From NCBI GenBank assembly GCA_001443495.1, contig LDXR01000007.1, positions 78,479 to 142,478 on the forward strand: DNA of 64,000 bases. The letters are read 5' to 3'. The position numbers and the translations under genes were made by a program. Source of the DNA: a candidate division NC10 bacterium CSP1-5 (GTDB taxonomy: Bacteria > Methylomirabilota > Methylomirabilia > Methylomirabilales > CSP1-5). The notes beneath the pieces are model-generated. The model saw only the letters and a list, made by a program, of their open reading frames with translations, had not been told where the DNA came from and did no database searches. Positions 7,705 to 15,786 of this stretch are shown piece after piece (positions within the stretch are counted from its first letter, which is position 1; every line of letters starts with the position of its first letter).

Positions 7705-8994
7705 ATGGGGAAACAGACGGTGACCATCACGGATAACCGCACCGGCAAGACCTACGAGATCCCGATTGAGCACGGGGCCATTCGGGCCATGGATCTCCGC
7801 CAGATCAAGGTCTCCGAGGACGACTTTGGCCTGATGAGCTATGACCCCGCCTTCATGAACACGGCCTCATGCAAGAGTACGATCACCTTCATCGATGGGG
7901 AGAAGGGGATCCTGCAGTATCGGGGCTACCCCATCGAGCAGCTGGCCGAGCGGAGCACGTTTCTGGAGACCGCATATCTCATCCTCCACGGCGAACTCCC
8001 CACGCGCGCGCAGCTCGACGAGTGGACCTACCACATCACCCACCACACGATGATCCACGAGAACATCAAGAAGTTCATGGATGGCTTCCATTACGACGCG
8101 CATCCGATGGGGATCCTGGTCGGGACGGTGGGGGCGCTCTCCACTTTTTACCCCGACGCCAAGAACATCATGGATCCCGCCAACCGGAAAAGGCAGATCT
8201 ACCGCCTGATCGCCAAGATGCCCACCATGGCAGCCTTCGCCTACCGGCATAGCCTGGGGATGCCCTATGCCTATCCGGACAACGATCTCACCTTTGCCGG
8301 TAACTTCCTCAACATGCTCTTCAAGATGACCGAGATGAAATACAAACCCAATCCGGTGCTGGAGAGGGCCCTGGACGTCCTGTTCATCCTCCACGCGGAC
8401 CACGAGCAAAACTGCAGTGCCAATGCCATGCGCAGCGTCGGGAGCTCCCACGTCGATCCCTACTCTGCAGTGGCGGCGGCCACCGCGGCGCTCTATGGGC
8501 CGCTGCACGGCGGGGCCAACGAGGCGGTCCTCCGGATGCTCCGCGAGATCGGCTCCAAGGACAAGGTCCCGGAGTTCGTCAAGAAGGTCAAGGCGCGCGA
8601 GGCGCTCCTCATGGGCTTTGGCCACCGGGTCTACAAGAGCTATGACCCCCGGGCCAAGGTCATCAAGAATCTGGCGTATCAGATCTTTCAGGAGAGGGGG
8701 ACGAATCCTCTCCTGGAGATCGCCATCGAGTTGGAGCGAATCGCCCTGCAGGATGAGTTCTTCGTCAAGCGGAAGCTCTATCCGAACGTGGACTACTACA
8801 CCGGAATGATCTACGAGGCCATGGGCTTTCCGGTGGAGGTCTTTCCGGTCCTCTTTGCTATCGGGCGGACACCCGGCTGGATCGCCCAGTGGCAGGAGAT
8901 GCTCCTCGATTCCGAGCAGAAGATCGCGCGTCCGCGCCAGCTCTATGTCGGGTCCGGGAAGCGCGACTACGTTCCCATCGAGCAGCGCCGGTAA
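7705..8994 (+). CDS. gltA: Citrate synthase (type II)
   Basis: A 429-residue citrate synthase that condenses acetyl-CoA with oxaloacetate at the entry of the TCA cycle. The three catalytic/substrate histidine regions are visible as LHADHEQNCS, GPLHGGANE and GFGHRVYK, and the catalytic Asp in NVDYYTG. The N-terminal beta-rich domain (about 1-55) and length match the hexameric bacterial type. An AAGGAG sequence precedes the ATG. It is flanked by eda on the same strand 116 bp upstream and a convergent HAD gene, and appears to have its own promoter. Confidence 0.97.
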   Translation: MGKQTVTITDNRTGKTYEIPIEHGAIRAMDLRQIKVSEDDFGLMSYDPAFMNTASCKSTITFIDGEKGILQYRGYPIEQLAERSTFLETAYLILHGELPTRAQLDEWTYHITHHTMIHENIKKFMDGFHYDAHPMGILVGTVGALSTFYPDAKNIMDPANRKRQIYRLIAKMPTMAAFAYRHSLGMPYAYPDNDLTFAGNFLNMLFKMTEMKYKPNPVLERALDVLFILHADHEQNCSANAMRSVGSSHVDPYSAVAAATAALYGPLHGGANEAVLRMLREIGSKDKVPEFVKKVKAREALLMGFGHRVYKSYDPRAKVIKNLAYQIFQERGTNPLLEIAIELERIALQDEFFVKRKLYPNVDYYTGMIYEAMGFPVEVFPVLFAIGRTPGWIAQWQEMLLDSEQKIARPRQLYVGSGKRDYVPIEQRR

Positions 8995-9048
8995 GTGCCG
9001 CGGCAGACGGCTCCCCCGGGGATCGTTCGCGAGGTGTGCTCCGCGTCG

Positions 9049-9789
9049 TCACAAGATGCCCTTGATCTCCTCCAGGCGTTTCACGATGTGATCCGGGGGC
9101 GGGATCGCCTCGTCGAGGCCGTCTCCCTTCCGATCCAGCCAAATGGCTCCCATACCGACTCCCTTCGCCCCCGCGATGTCAATGCTAGGGCTGTCCCCGA
9201 TGAAGATCGCCTCGGATGGGGTGATCCGAAGGGCCTGACAGGCCACCTCGAAGATAGCGGCATGAGGCTTGCGCTGGCCTATCTCTTCGGAGATAAGGAT
9301 TAACTCGAAGGACGAGGTCATCCCGGCCCGGTCCAGGATCTGTCGGGCGGTGGGACCGTGATCGAAGTTGGAGATGAGGGCGAGTCGATATCTGGGCCTC
9401 AGCCAGTCGAGCAGCTCTCTGTGTTCGGGCGGGGCATGGACGGCGTCGGCGATGCACGCCATGTGAACGTCCAGCAGGCTCGCCAGAAAGGACTCACTGT
9501 CCTGGGTGAGCGGGACCTGGAGCATCTGAAAGAACAGGTGGAACCGCTCGCGGGCTGAGACCTCGCGCTCCTCCACCTCACGCAGACGAGCCGCCTCATC
9601 GAAGCTCTTCCGGAAGGCTTGATAGAACGCCTCCATGGAAATATGGCCGTGCCGGGCGGCGAAGATGGGGTAGATTACGGCGCTCGTCGAGCGGATGGCT
9701 TCTCCGTTGATGTGGATGAGGGGGAGGCGCTCCCGGACAAAGTCGGCCAGGGTGTCGAAGAGATCAAAGATGACGACCCGGTAGCTCAT
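9049..9789 (-). CDS. HAD-superfamily hydrolase
   Basis: A 246-residue haloacid-dehalogenase-fold protein with motif I FDLFDTL at the N-terminus (nucleophile Asp and general acid Asp), motif II LISNFD, motif III Lys in QRKPHAAIFE, and motif IV IFIGDSPSIDIAGAK. A helical cap lies between motifs I and II. Most relatives are small-molecule phosphatases; the substrate cannot be predicted. It converges on gltA and is followed by the ChrA unit on the same strand. Confidence 0.9.
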   Translation of the reverse strand: MSYRVVIFDLFDTLADFVRERLPLIHINGEAIRSTSAVIYPIFAARHGHISMEAFYQAFRKSFDEAARLREVEEREVSARERFHLFFQMLQVPLTQDSESFLASLLDVHMACIADAVHAPPEHRELLDWLRPRYRLALISNFDHGPTARQILDRAGMTSSFELILISEEIGQRKPHAAIFEVACQALRITPSEAIFIGDSPSIDIAGAKGVGMGAIWLDRKGDGLDEAIPPPDHIVKRLEEIKGIL

Positions 9790-9837
9790 GAGTCCCTCGA
9801 CGAAGCTGGTTTATGGTAGCGGAATCGGGGATGAAGA

Positions 9838-10989
9838 TCAACTGACCCATGGCCACAGGAGCCGCCCGACGACGGCACCCCCGAGCACGAGCCAGGTCGC
9901 GTTCACCCGCCAGCGCAGGCCGGCCCCCGCCGCCGCCAGCGCGATGACCCAGGCGGGCCAGCTGGTGAGCGTCGAGACCGAGAGTTTCACCGTGACGGCC
10001 GCCATCAATGCCAGCGAGCTTACGTTCACCGCGTCGAGGAAGGCCGCCATCCATCGCGATCGTCGCAGCCGGGGCAACACGAGACCGAGCGCGGCGACGA
10101 AGATGAAGGACGGGAGAAAGATACCCGCCGTCGCCACCACCGCGCCGGGCAGTCCCCCGAGGATGTAGCCGATGAAGGTAGCCGTGCTGAGCACCGGGCC
10201 CGGCGTGAGCTGGCCGATGGCGATCGCATCGAGAAGCTGCGCCTCGTTGAGCCAACCGTAATCCCGGACGAGCCCGCCCTCGAGGAACGCCACCAAGACG
10301 TAGCCGCTCCCGTACAGCACCGCCCCGACCTTCAGGAAAAACAACCCGAGTTTTACGAGCGAGACGCTCGCCGCCGCTGCACTTCCACCCCCCGCGGCCG
10401 CAACGATGCCCGTCGCGGGTGCGGAGATCCACGCAAGGAGCGCAAGGCTGCCGGCTCGCCCGAGCCACAGCATGCCGATCACGCCCCCGAGGAGCAGGAG
10501 GACAATCTCGTCCCACCCGACGAGCGACGCGACCGCCACGGCGCATCCGAGACTCAGAAGCGGCATCCCCTTGGCGGCGCTTCGGCCCAGCCGCCACACG
10601 GCGGCGAGGATGATGGCGATCAGCGCCGGCTTGATCCCGAACAGGAAAGGGACAACCCGGGGCAGCGTGCCGAACGTGACGTAGGCCCAGGCGAAGCCGG
10701 TCGTGATCAGCACGGCAGGGATGATGAAGCAGAGACCTGCGATGAGGAGGCCGGCCCATCCGGCCCGGAGGTACCCGACGTGGATGGCCATTTCGGTCGA
10801 GTTTGGCCCGGGGATCAGGTTGGTCGCGCCCACGAGGTCCAGAAAGTGCTCGCGGGTGAGCCAGCGGCGGCGCTCGACCACCTCCTCTTCCATCATGGCG
10901 ATGTGCGCCGCGGGGCCGCCGAAGCCGATCAGGCCGAGCTTCAGGAATAGGCGTGCCAGCTCCGCGAGTCGCCCAGGTGGTGTCTCCAT
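9838..10989 (-). CDS. chrA: Chromate/anion transporter, ChrA family (two-domain)
   Basis: A 383-residue membrane protein with two homologous CHR domains. The first carries GFGGPAAHIAMM and IPGPNSTEMAIHVGY, the second GQLTPGPVLSTATFIGY, the paired family motifs. ChrA proteins export chromate or related oxyanions in exchange for, or driven by, proton or sulfate gradients. It is the last gene of a minus-strand unit with an MFS permease 18 bp upstream and an ETHE1-like protein before that, so an endogenous sulfur oxyanion is as plausible a substrate as chromate (inference). Confidence 0.9.
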   Translation of the reverse strand: METPPGRLAELARLFLKLGLIGFGGPAAHIAMMEEEVVERRRWLTREHFLDLVGATNLIPGPNSTEMAIHVGYLRAGWAGLLIAGLCFIIPAVLITTGFAWAYVTFGTLPRVVPFLFGIKPALIAIILAAVWRLGRSAAKGMPLLSLGCAVAVASLVGWDEIVLLLLGGVIGMLWLGRAGSLALLAWISAPATGIVAAAGGGSAAAASVSLVKLGLFFLKVGAVLYGSGYVLVAFLEGGLVRDYGWLNEAQLLDAIAIGQLTPGPVLSTATFIGYILGGLPGAVVATAGIFLPSFIFVAALGLVLPRLRRSRWMAAFLDAVNVSSLALMAAVTVKLSVSTLTSWPAWVIALAAAGAGLRWRVNATWLVLGGAVVGRLLWPWVS

Positions 10990-11007
10990 CCGTCCCGTGT
11001 CCTGGGA

Positions 11008-12351
11008 TCAGCTTCCGTGAGGAATGGGGTGGGCTGATTGCCGAACCTCGGTCGGACGCCGCTCGGGAAGTGTCTCGTACATGCGGAGGGCCACGATAAG
11101 CCCCGACAGGAGCGTCAGGGCGGCCACGACATGAATGGCGGCGGCCATCCCGAGGAGATCGGCAATCAGACCGGCCAATAGCGCCCCTATAGCATATCCC
11201 AGATCGCGCCAGAAGCGATAGACCCCCATGGAGGTGGCCCGCCAGCCCGCATGGGCAACATCGCTGATAGCTGCCAGCAGGACCGGGTACACCATCGCCG
11301 TCCCCAGGCCCTGCAAAACCGCGGCAAGAATCCACCACGAATACGTGGGAACAAGCACTGTTAACCAGATGCCGACGGCCTGCACTCCCATCCCCCCCGC
11401 AATGAGCCACTTCCGGCCGAGGCGATCGCTCAGTGGGCCCGTGATGGGTTGGAGCAGTCCCCACACCGCGGGATAGACCGCCTTGATGATCCCGATGGCA
11501 GCCACGCCCAGGCCATGCGAGGAGAAGAAGAGCGGGTAAATTCCCCAAGACATCCCATCATTGAGGTTGTTGACCAGACCAGCTTGACTACAGGATGAAA
11601 GCGCCCGTTCCTTCCAGGAGGTCAGCGCAAAAATCTCCTTAACCGAGGGGTGCCTCGCCCCAGGATTGTCAGAACTCGCTGATGTAAGGGCGGGCGCGTG
11701 AGATGTATGCTGCCGTGCCTCGAACCGAGCATAATCGATGGTCTCCCGGACAAACAACACAGAGCAGACCAGGCCTAACGCGGCGATGCCGATGCCCAGG
11801 TAGAAGGGCTCCGGGCGGAGGGAGTAGGCGGCGGCGATCTCACCCGTGACGTATGCCATGGTGCCGACGGCAAGATAACCTGCGAACTCGTTCAGGCCGA
11901 GGGCAAGTCCGCGCCGCTTGGGGCCCACCAGGTCCACCTTCATAATCACCGTCATGGACCAGGTCAGGGCCTGGTTGATGCCGAGCACGATGTTGGCAAC
12001 ATCGAACCAGATCCAGCGGTTGGCGTAAATGATAATGAAAGGGACCGGCAGTCCGATGATCCAGCCCAGGACTAGCACGCGCTTGCGTCCCCAGGATTCG
12101 GAGATCCGGGCGGCGAAGAAGTTGCAGATGGCCTTGACGATGCCGAAGCTGATGATGAAGGAGACGATGGCGGTCTTCGAGGCGAGGCCGAACTCCTGCT
12201 CACCGATCAACGGCACGACGGTCCGCTCGAGCCCGACCATAGATCCCACGAAGGCCGTGATCAGGACCAAGAGCGAGAACTGGCCTATGTTCTCCCGGAG
12301 GCCGAGGCGTAGCTCGGCTGCAGGACGCTTCACATCGGCATTCCCACTCAC
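11008..12351 (-). CDS. Major facilitator superfamily transporter
   Basis: A 447-residue transporter with about twelve predicted membrane helices in two halves separated by a hydrophilic loop near residues 210-245. The MFS loop motif between helices 2 and 3 is seen as ARISESWGRKRVL, and its counterpart in the second half as GPLSDRLGRKWLI. The gene starts only 3 bp after the stop of the candidate selenoprotein hydrolase, so they must be co-transcribed. The substrate is unknown; export of a sulfur-containing product is an inference from neighbours. Confidence 0.9.
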   Translation of the reverse strand: MSGNADVKRPAAELRLGLRENIGQFSLLVLITAFVGSMVGLERTVVPLIGEQEFGLASKTAIVSFIISFGIVKAICNFFAARISESWGRKRVLVLGWIIGLPVPFIIIYANRWIWFDVANIVLGINQALTWSMTVIMKVDLVGPKRRGLALGLNEFAGYLAVGTMAYVTGEIAAAYSLRPEPFYLGIGIAALGLVCSVLFVRETIDYARFEARQHTSHAPALTSASSDNPGARHPSVKEIFALTSWKERALSSCSQAGLVNNLNDGMSWGIYPLFFSSHGLGVAAIGIIKAVYPAVWGLLQPITGPLSDRLGRKWLIAGGMGVQAVGIWLTVLVPTYSWWILAAVLQGLGTAMVYPVLLAAISDVAHAGWRATSMGVYRFWRDLGYAIGALLAGLIADLLGMAAAIHVVAALTLLSGLIVALRMYETLPERRPTEVRQSAHPIPHGS

Positions 12352-12354
12352 GGC

Positions 12355-13092
12355 TCAGGTCTCGCCGCGATTCTTGCACCGAATGGTGGCAAACTCGGGG
12401 GGCTGCGAGGGCAAGTTCTCGAGCATGAATCGCACGAACTCGGCCTTTGGCCGGGGCTTCAGCGCCGGATTGAACCGCCGCTCGAATCCCAGCGTGGAGC
12501 TAGGATTGCCGCTCATCGCGCGACCGCAGGCCGAGCCGGCGAAGTGGGTCGGATAGAGCGCCAGCGCGTCATCAAGTGGAGCGAGCTTGATGAAGAGGCT
12601 GTCGTAGAGCTGTTCAGCGAGCACCCGGGACTCTTCGGGGCCATGGAGGTCTGGGCGGCCGGCGTCCCCGACGAAGAGGGTGTCCCCGGTCAAGAGGAGC
12701 CAAGGTTCGGGACCTCTGGTCTTGTCGGTCACGAGCAGGCAGATGCTGTCAGAGGAATGACCCGGCGTGTGGAGGACCCGCACCTTGACGTTGCCCAGCT
12801 CAAGCTGGTCCCCATCTTTCAACGGTTGGAAGGGAAAATGCGCCTGCGCAGCCCCGTGGAGGTAAATAGGGGCGCCCGTCTTCGCCGCCAGCTCGCGGCA
12901 GCCGGAGAGGTGATCCGCGTGAATGTGGGTCTCGATGATATGCGTGATCCGCATTCGGCTTCTCTCGCTGGCCTCGAGATACTGATCGATCTCCTGCTGT
13001 GGATCCACCACAGCTGCAGAGGCTCTTCCGCCTCACCCGAAGAGATATGAGGCACAGCCGGTCTCTGGTCTGAGGAATTGCCTGAAAATCAT
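12355..13092 (-). CDS. Candidate selenoprotein: ETHE1/persulfide-dioxygenase-like MBL hydrolase with in-frame TGA (Sec20)
   Basis: Read from the ATG at 13092 (GGAGG at 13098-13102, 5 bp upstream), the frame gives MIFRQFLRPETGCASYLFG, then TGA at 13033-13035, then GGRASAAVVDPQQEIDQYLE and the rest, 245 residues in all. Only the full reading restores the N-terminal strands of the MBL fold; a start after the TGA would lose them. The metal site is intact: THIHADHLSG, HTPGHSSD, LLTGDTLF and PTHFAGSACGR. As I recall, close homologues have Cys in the motif SYLFGCGG where this gene has TGA, so selenocysteine is the likely reading. A hairpin at 12996-13014 fits a bacterial SECIS. ETHE1-type enzymes oxidise glutathione persulfide to sulfite. 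It heads an operon with the MFS and chrA genes. The alternative is a nonsense mutation. Confidence 0.82.
12996..13035 (-). promoter_or_regulatory. Candidate SECIS element of the MBL selenoprotein
   Basis: On the minus strand, TGA (13035-13033) is followed after 18 nt by GCTGTGG (13014-13008), loop TGGAT (13007-13003) and CCACAGC (13002-12996). That is a perfect 7-bp stem with a 5-nt loop, G at loop position 2, and the loop begins 25 nt after the TGA. These values fall in the range used for bacterial SECIS recognition by SelB. Confidence 0.75.
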
Positions 13093-13122
13093 TGTGGCCT
13101 CCTGTGCCGTCTGCCTCGGGGC

Positions 13123-13137
13123 CACTGAAATTCAGTG
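13123..13137. promoter_or_regulatory. Palindromic operator candidate upstream of the MBL selenoprotein gene
   Basis: CACTGAA-A-TTCAGTG is a perfect inverted repeat with 7-bp arms, centred about 38 bp before the ATG of the MBL gene, between the AT-rich region and the ribosome site. No regulator gene is adjacent, so its ligand is unknown. Confidence 0.45.
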
Positions 13138-13503
13138 TCCCTTCTGTCGTCATTTTCAACAGCCACATACTATTGGTCAAATCAATAATATAAACATTTC
13201 TGATTGCTTTTACGAATACATATTTAACTATTTGGAATAAAAGATTTTTATTATCATAAAGGCTCTGTTGCAGAAGGAATTTTGGCGAGCCTGGCATGGT
13301 GGAGGAGGGGAAAGTAAGGAGCAAGGGACCGAGAGCGACGCGAAGAGTGCTTATAAACCACTTACCGAAAGCATTGTCGTTTTAGCGGCGTGGTTTGCGG
13401 GAAAGGGGCGATTCACGCATCCCTCGGGTTAAAAGAGGGGAATCATACATCAGTTGTCGTCCGTCTAATACGGTGAGGCACAATTGGACCCAAGAACCTT
13501 CGG

Positions 13504-13520
13504 TTGGCACGCCGCTTGCT
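13504..13520 (+). promoter_or_regulatory. Sigma-54 promoter for the small Cys-rich gene
   Basis: The sequence TTGGCACG-CCGC-TTGCT matches the sigma-54 consensus almost completely: GG of the -24 element at 13506-13507 and GC of the -12 element at 13518-13519. Transcription would start near 13531, 31 bp before the ATG at 13562 and just ahead of its AGGAGG site. Confidence 0.75.
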
Positions 13521-13561
13521 AACTTGGCATGATGAAGCGTGGCACAAGGAGGCTGACGGAA

Positions 13562-13702
13562 ATGCTATTCTGCGCTTCATGCAAAATCTGGGTTCAGCCG
13601 ATCCAATGGGTCGCCTACATGCTGAATGGCTTGTTGGATATACACCAGGCGTGCCCTTGCTGCCACGATAAACTCCAGCAGCGCGAACCCGCCACTGTAT
13701 AA
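13562..13702 (+). CDS. 46-residue Cys-rich small protein (putative zinc-binding)
   Basis: The frame ATG 13562 to TAA 13700-13702 encodes 46 residues with Cys at 4, 7, 31, 33 and 34 and His at 28 and 35. FCASCKIW at the start and ACPCCHDK near the end would form a compact zinc- or metal-binding site around a hydrophobic helix. AGGAGG at 13547-13552 is 9 bp upstream, and a near-perfect sigma-54 promoter lies 42 bp before the ATG, which makes the reading much more likely than its size alone. I do not recognise the family. It is convergent with metG. Confidence 0.6.
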   Translation: MLFCASCKIWVQPIQWVAYMLNGLLDIHQACPCCHDKLQQREPATV

Positions 13703-13844
13703 ACCACCTACGTCTGTCCTCCACACCGTCCTGTATCATTCCCAGCCACTGCAGCCTTTTTGAGCATCCTGCACCAACGGTGCTCCGGATTGTAGCGAGG
13801 CTCTTGCACCGAACGATGGCGGAGAGAGGGCGGTATGCCCTGTA

Positions 13845-15746
13845 TCAGCGGATCTTGGAGCCGGGGGGAATATCCTTGTCTGGGGTGAGCAGGATAATGC
13901 GCCCTTCGGCGTCCTCGGCGGCCAGGAGCATCCCCTGGGATTGGATTCCCTGGATGCGCGCGGCCTGGAGGTTGGCAACGACGGCCACCTTTTTGCCGAT
14001 CAGCGCCTCTGGGGCGTACTGCCCCTGCAGCCCCGCGACCAAGGTTCGTTCCTCCTCGCCGAGACGCACGGTGAGTTTGAGGAGCTTTTTCGAACCGGCG
14101 ACCGGCTCGGCGCGCACGATTTCGGCCACCCTGAGGTCAAGGCGCTGAAACTCCGCGAGGCTTACCTGGGAGTTAGCGGGATCGGCCTCTTCCTGGGCCC
14201 GGATCGCCGCAAAGCCCCCCTCCACGCGGGGGAAGAGGGGTGGCCCCTTGCGGATCATGCCGGACGTGGGACCGCTTCCCCAAGCGGCCTGACCGATCCG
14301 CATCGCCTCAACGTTTCCGTGGATCCCTAATTGGTCGGTGATGGCCTGCCCCGTCTCGGGCAGGAAAGGCGAGACGAGGAGCCCCACGATCCGCAAGGCC
14401 TCCCAGGCATGGTACAGGACCCGCTCCAGGGCGTGAGGGTCCTTCTTGCTGAGCTCCCAGGGCTTGGTGCTGTCGATATACTTGTTGACCGCATTCACCA
14501 GCTCCCACAGAGCCTCCAGGGCACGATTGAAGGCGAGCTCATCCACTGCGCCCGTGACGGTCGTCGGGGTAACTTCGGCCTGCTGTATCAGCTCGCGGTC
14601 CTGGAGACTTTCGGGGTTCATCCGCTGGGGGATCCTGCCGCTGACATACTTTTCGATCATAGTCAAGACGCGGCTCAGCAGATTGCCGAGATCATTGGCC
14701 AGGTCGGAGTTCAGCCGGCTGACCAAGGCGTCTTCACTGAAGCTGGCATCCAGTCCGAAGACCATCTCTCTCAGGAGGAAGTAGCGCAGGGCGTCCCGGC
14801 CGTATTTCTGGGTGAGATCGAGCGGCCGAACCACATTGCCGAGACTCTTGGACATCTTGCCCCACTCCACCTTCCAGTACCCGTGCACGTGCAGGTGGCG
14901 GTAAAGTGGGATCTCGGCCGCCCAAAGCATGGTGGGCCAGTAAATGCCGTGCGGTTTGACGATGTCCTTGGCGATCAGGTGATTGGCCTGGGGCCAGAAG
15001 GTCCGGTATTCGTCGCTGTCCGGATAGCCGAGGCCACTCAAGTAATTGATTAGGGCGTCAAACCAGACGTACGTAACATAGTCGCGATCAAAAGGGAGCG
15101 GGATCCCCCATCTCAGGCGGCTCACCGGCCGCGAGATGCACAGGTCTTCGAGGGGCTCGCGAAGAAAGGCCAGCACTTCATTTCGGTACCGCTCGGGACG
15201 GATGAAGTCGGGGTGTTCCTCGAGGTGCTTGATCAGCCTGTCCTGGTACCTGCTCATGCGAAAGAAGTAATTTCGCTCCTTGATGAAGGTGGGCTCGACC
15301 CGATGGTCGGGGCATTTGCCGTCCTCGAGCTCGCGCTCGGCATAAAAGCGCTCGCAGCCGAAGCAGTACCGGCCGCCGTACTCCCCGAGGTAGATCTCCC
15401 CACGGTCGTAGATCCGTTGCAGGAGGGCCTGAACCACTCGCTGGTGGGAGGGCTCGGTGGTGCGGATAAAGCGGGTATAGGTGATCTTCAAGGCCTGCCA
15501 AGTGTCGCGGAAGGCACCGCTGATCCGGTCGGCGTACGCCTGCGGTTCATCACCGGCCTTGGCAGCCGCCTGGGCAATCTTGTCCCCGTGCTCGTCGGTC
15601 CCCGTAAGAAAGAAGACGCGATGCCCCGTGAATCGCTTGAACCGCGCCAGGGCATCGGCCAGGATGGTCGTGTAGGCGTGGCCGAGGTGCGGGACGTCGT
15701 TGACGTAATAGATCGGGGTGGTGATGTAGATGATCCGCTCACTCAT
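13845..15746 (-). CDS. metG: Methionyl-tRNA synthetase
   Basis: A 633-residue class I synthetase that charges tRNA-Met. The ATP-binding HIGH-type motif is HLGH at 19-22 and the KMSKS loop is KMSKSLGNV near residue 300. A zinc knuckle in the connective peptide is visible (YCFGCERFY with a following GKCPDH). The C-terminal 110 residues (FQRLDLRVAEIVRAEPV onward) are the EMAP/Trbp111-type tRNA-binding domain that makes the enzyme dimeric. It is the last gene of the selA-tmk-holB unit, 40 bp after holB. Confidence 0.97.
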   Translation of the reverse strand: MSERIIYITTPIYYVNDVPHLGHAYTTILADALARFKRFTGHRVFFLTGTDEHGDKIAQAAAKAGDEPQAYADRISGAFRDTWQALKITYTRFIRTTEPSHQRVVQALLQRIYDRGEIYLGEYGGRYCFGCERFYAERELEDGKCPDHRVEPTFIKERNYFFRMSRYQDRLIKHLEEHPDFIRPERYRNEVLAFLREPLEDLCISRPVSRLRWGIPLPFDRDYVTYVWFDALINYLSGLGYPDSDEYRTFWPQANHLIAKDIVKPHGIYWPTMLWAAEIPLYRHLHVHGYWKVEWGKMSKSLGNVVRPLDLTQKYGRDALRYFLLREMVFGLDASFSEDALVSRLNSDLANDLGNLLSRVLTMIEKYVSGRIPQRMNPESLQDRELIQQAEVTPTTVTGAVDELAFNRALEALWELVNAVNKYIDSTKPWELSKKDPHALERVLYHAWEALRIVGLLVSPFLPETGQAITDQLGIHGNVEAMRIGQAAWGSGPTSGMIRKGPPLFPRVEGGFAAIRAQEEADPANSQVSLAEFQRLDLRVAEIVRAEPVAGSKKLLKLTVRLGEEERTLVAGLQGQYAPEALIGKKVAVVANLQAARIQGIQSQGMLLAAEDAEGRIILLTPDKDIPPGSKIR

Positions 15747-15786
15747 CGAAATCGAGATGGATGGCGCTCCACGCGGGGTGATCCGC

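Larger units (their letters stand above)
13093..13561. other. Long intergenic region with AT-rich island, no gene
   Basis: About 470 bp separate the MBL start from the small Cys-rich gene. Positions 13150-13260 are markedly AT-rich against a GC-rich background and probably hold the promoter of the MBL-MFS-chrA unit, although I could not fix -35 and -10 boxes. TTGTCGT occurs at 13374-13380 and again at 13454-13460 upstream of the sigma-54 promoter and could mark activator sites. TATAAACCACTTAC at 13352-13365 recurs with one change at 13698-13711. Confidence 0.6.

Noticed and set aside
9764-11548. A 594-codon open frame on the minus strand overlapping chrA and the MFS gene
   Set aside because: It is the shadow of two clear membrane-protein genes in another frame and its translation is Arg/Gly/His-rich without any domain.
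13261-13274. GGCTCTGTTGCAG, resembling the end of an IS6-family insertion sequence
   Set aside because: No matching inverted end or transposase fragment was found within the gap.
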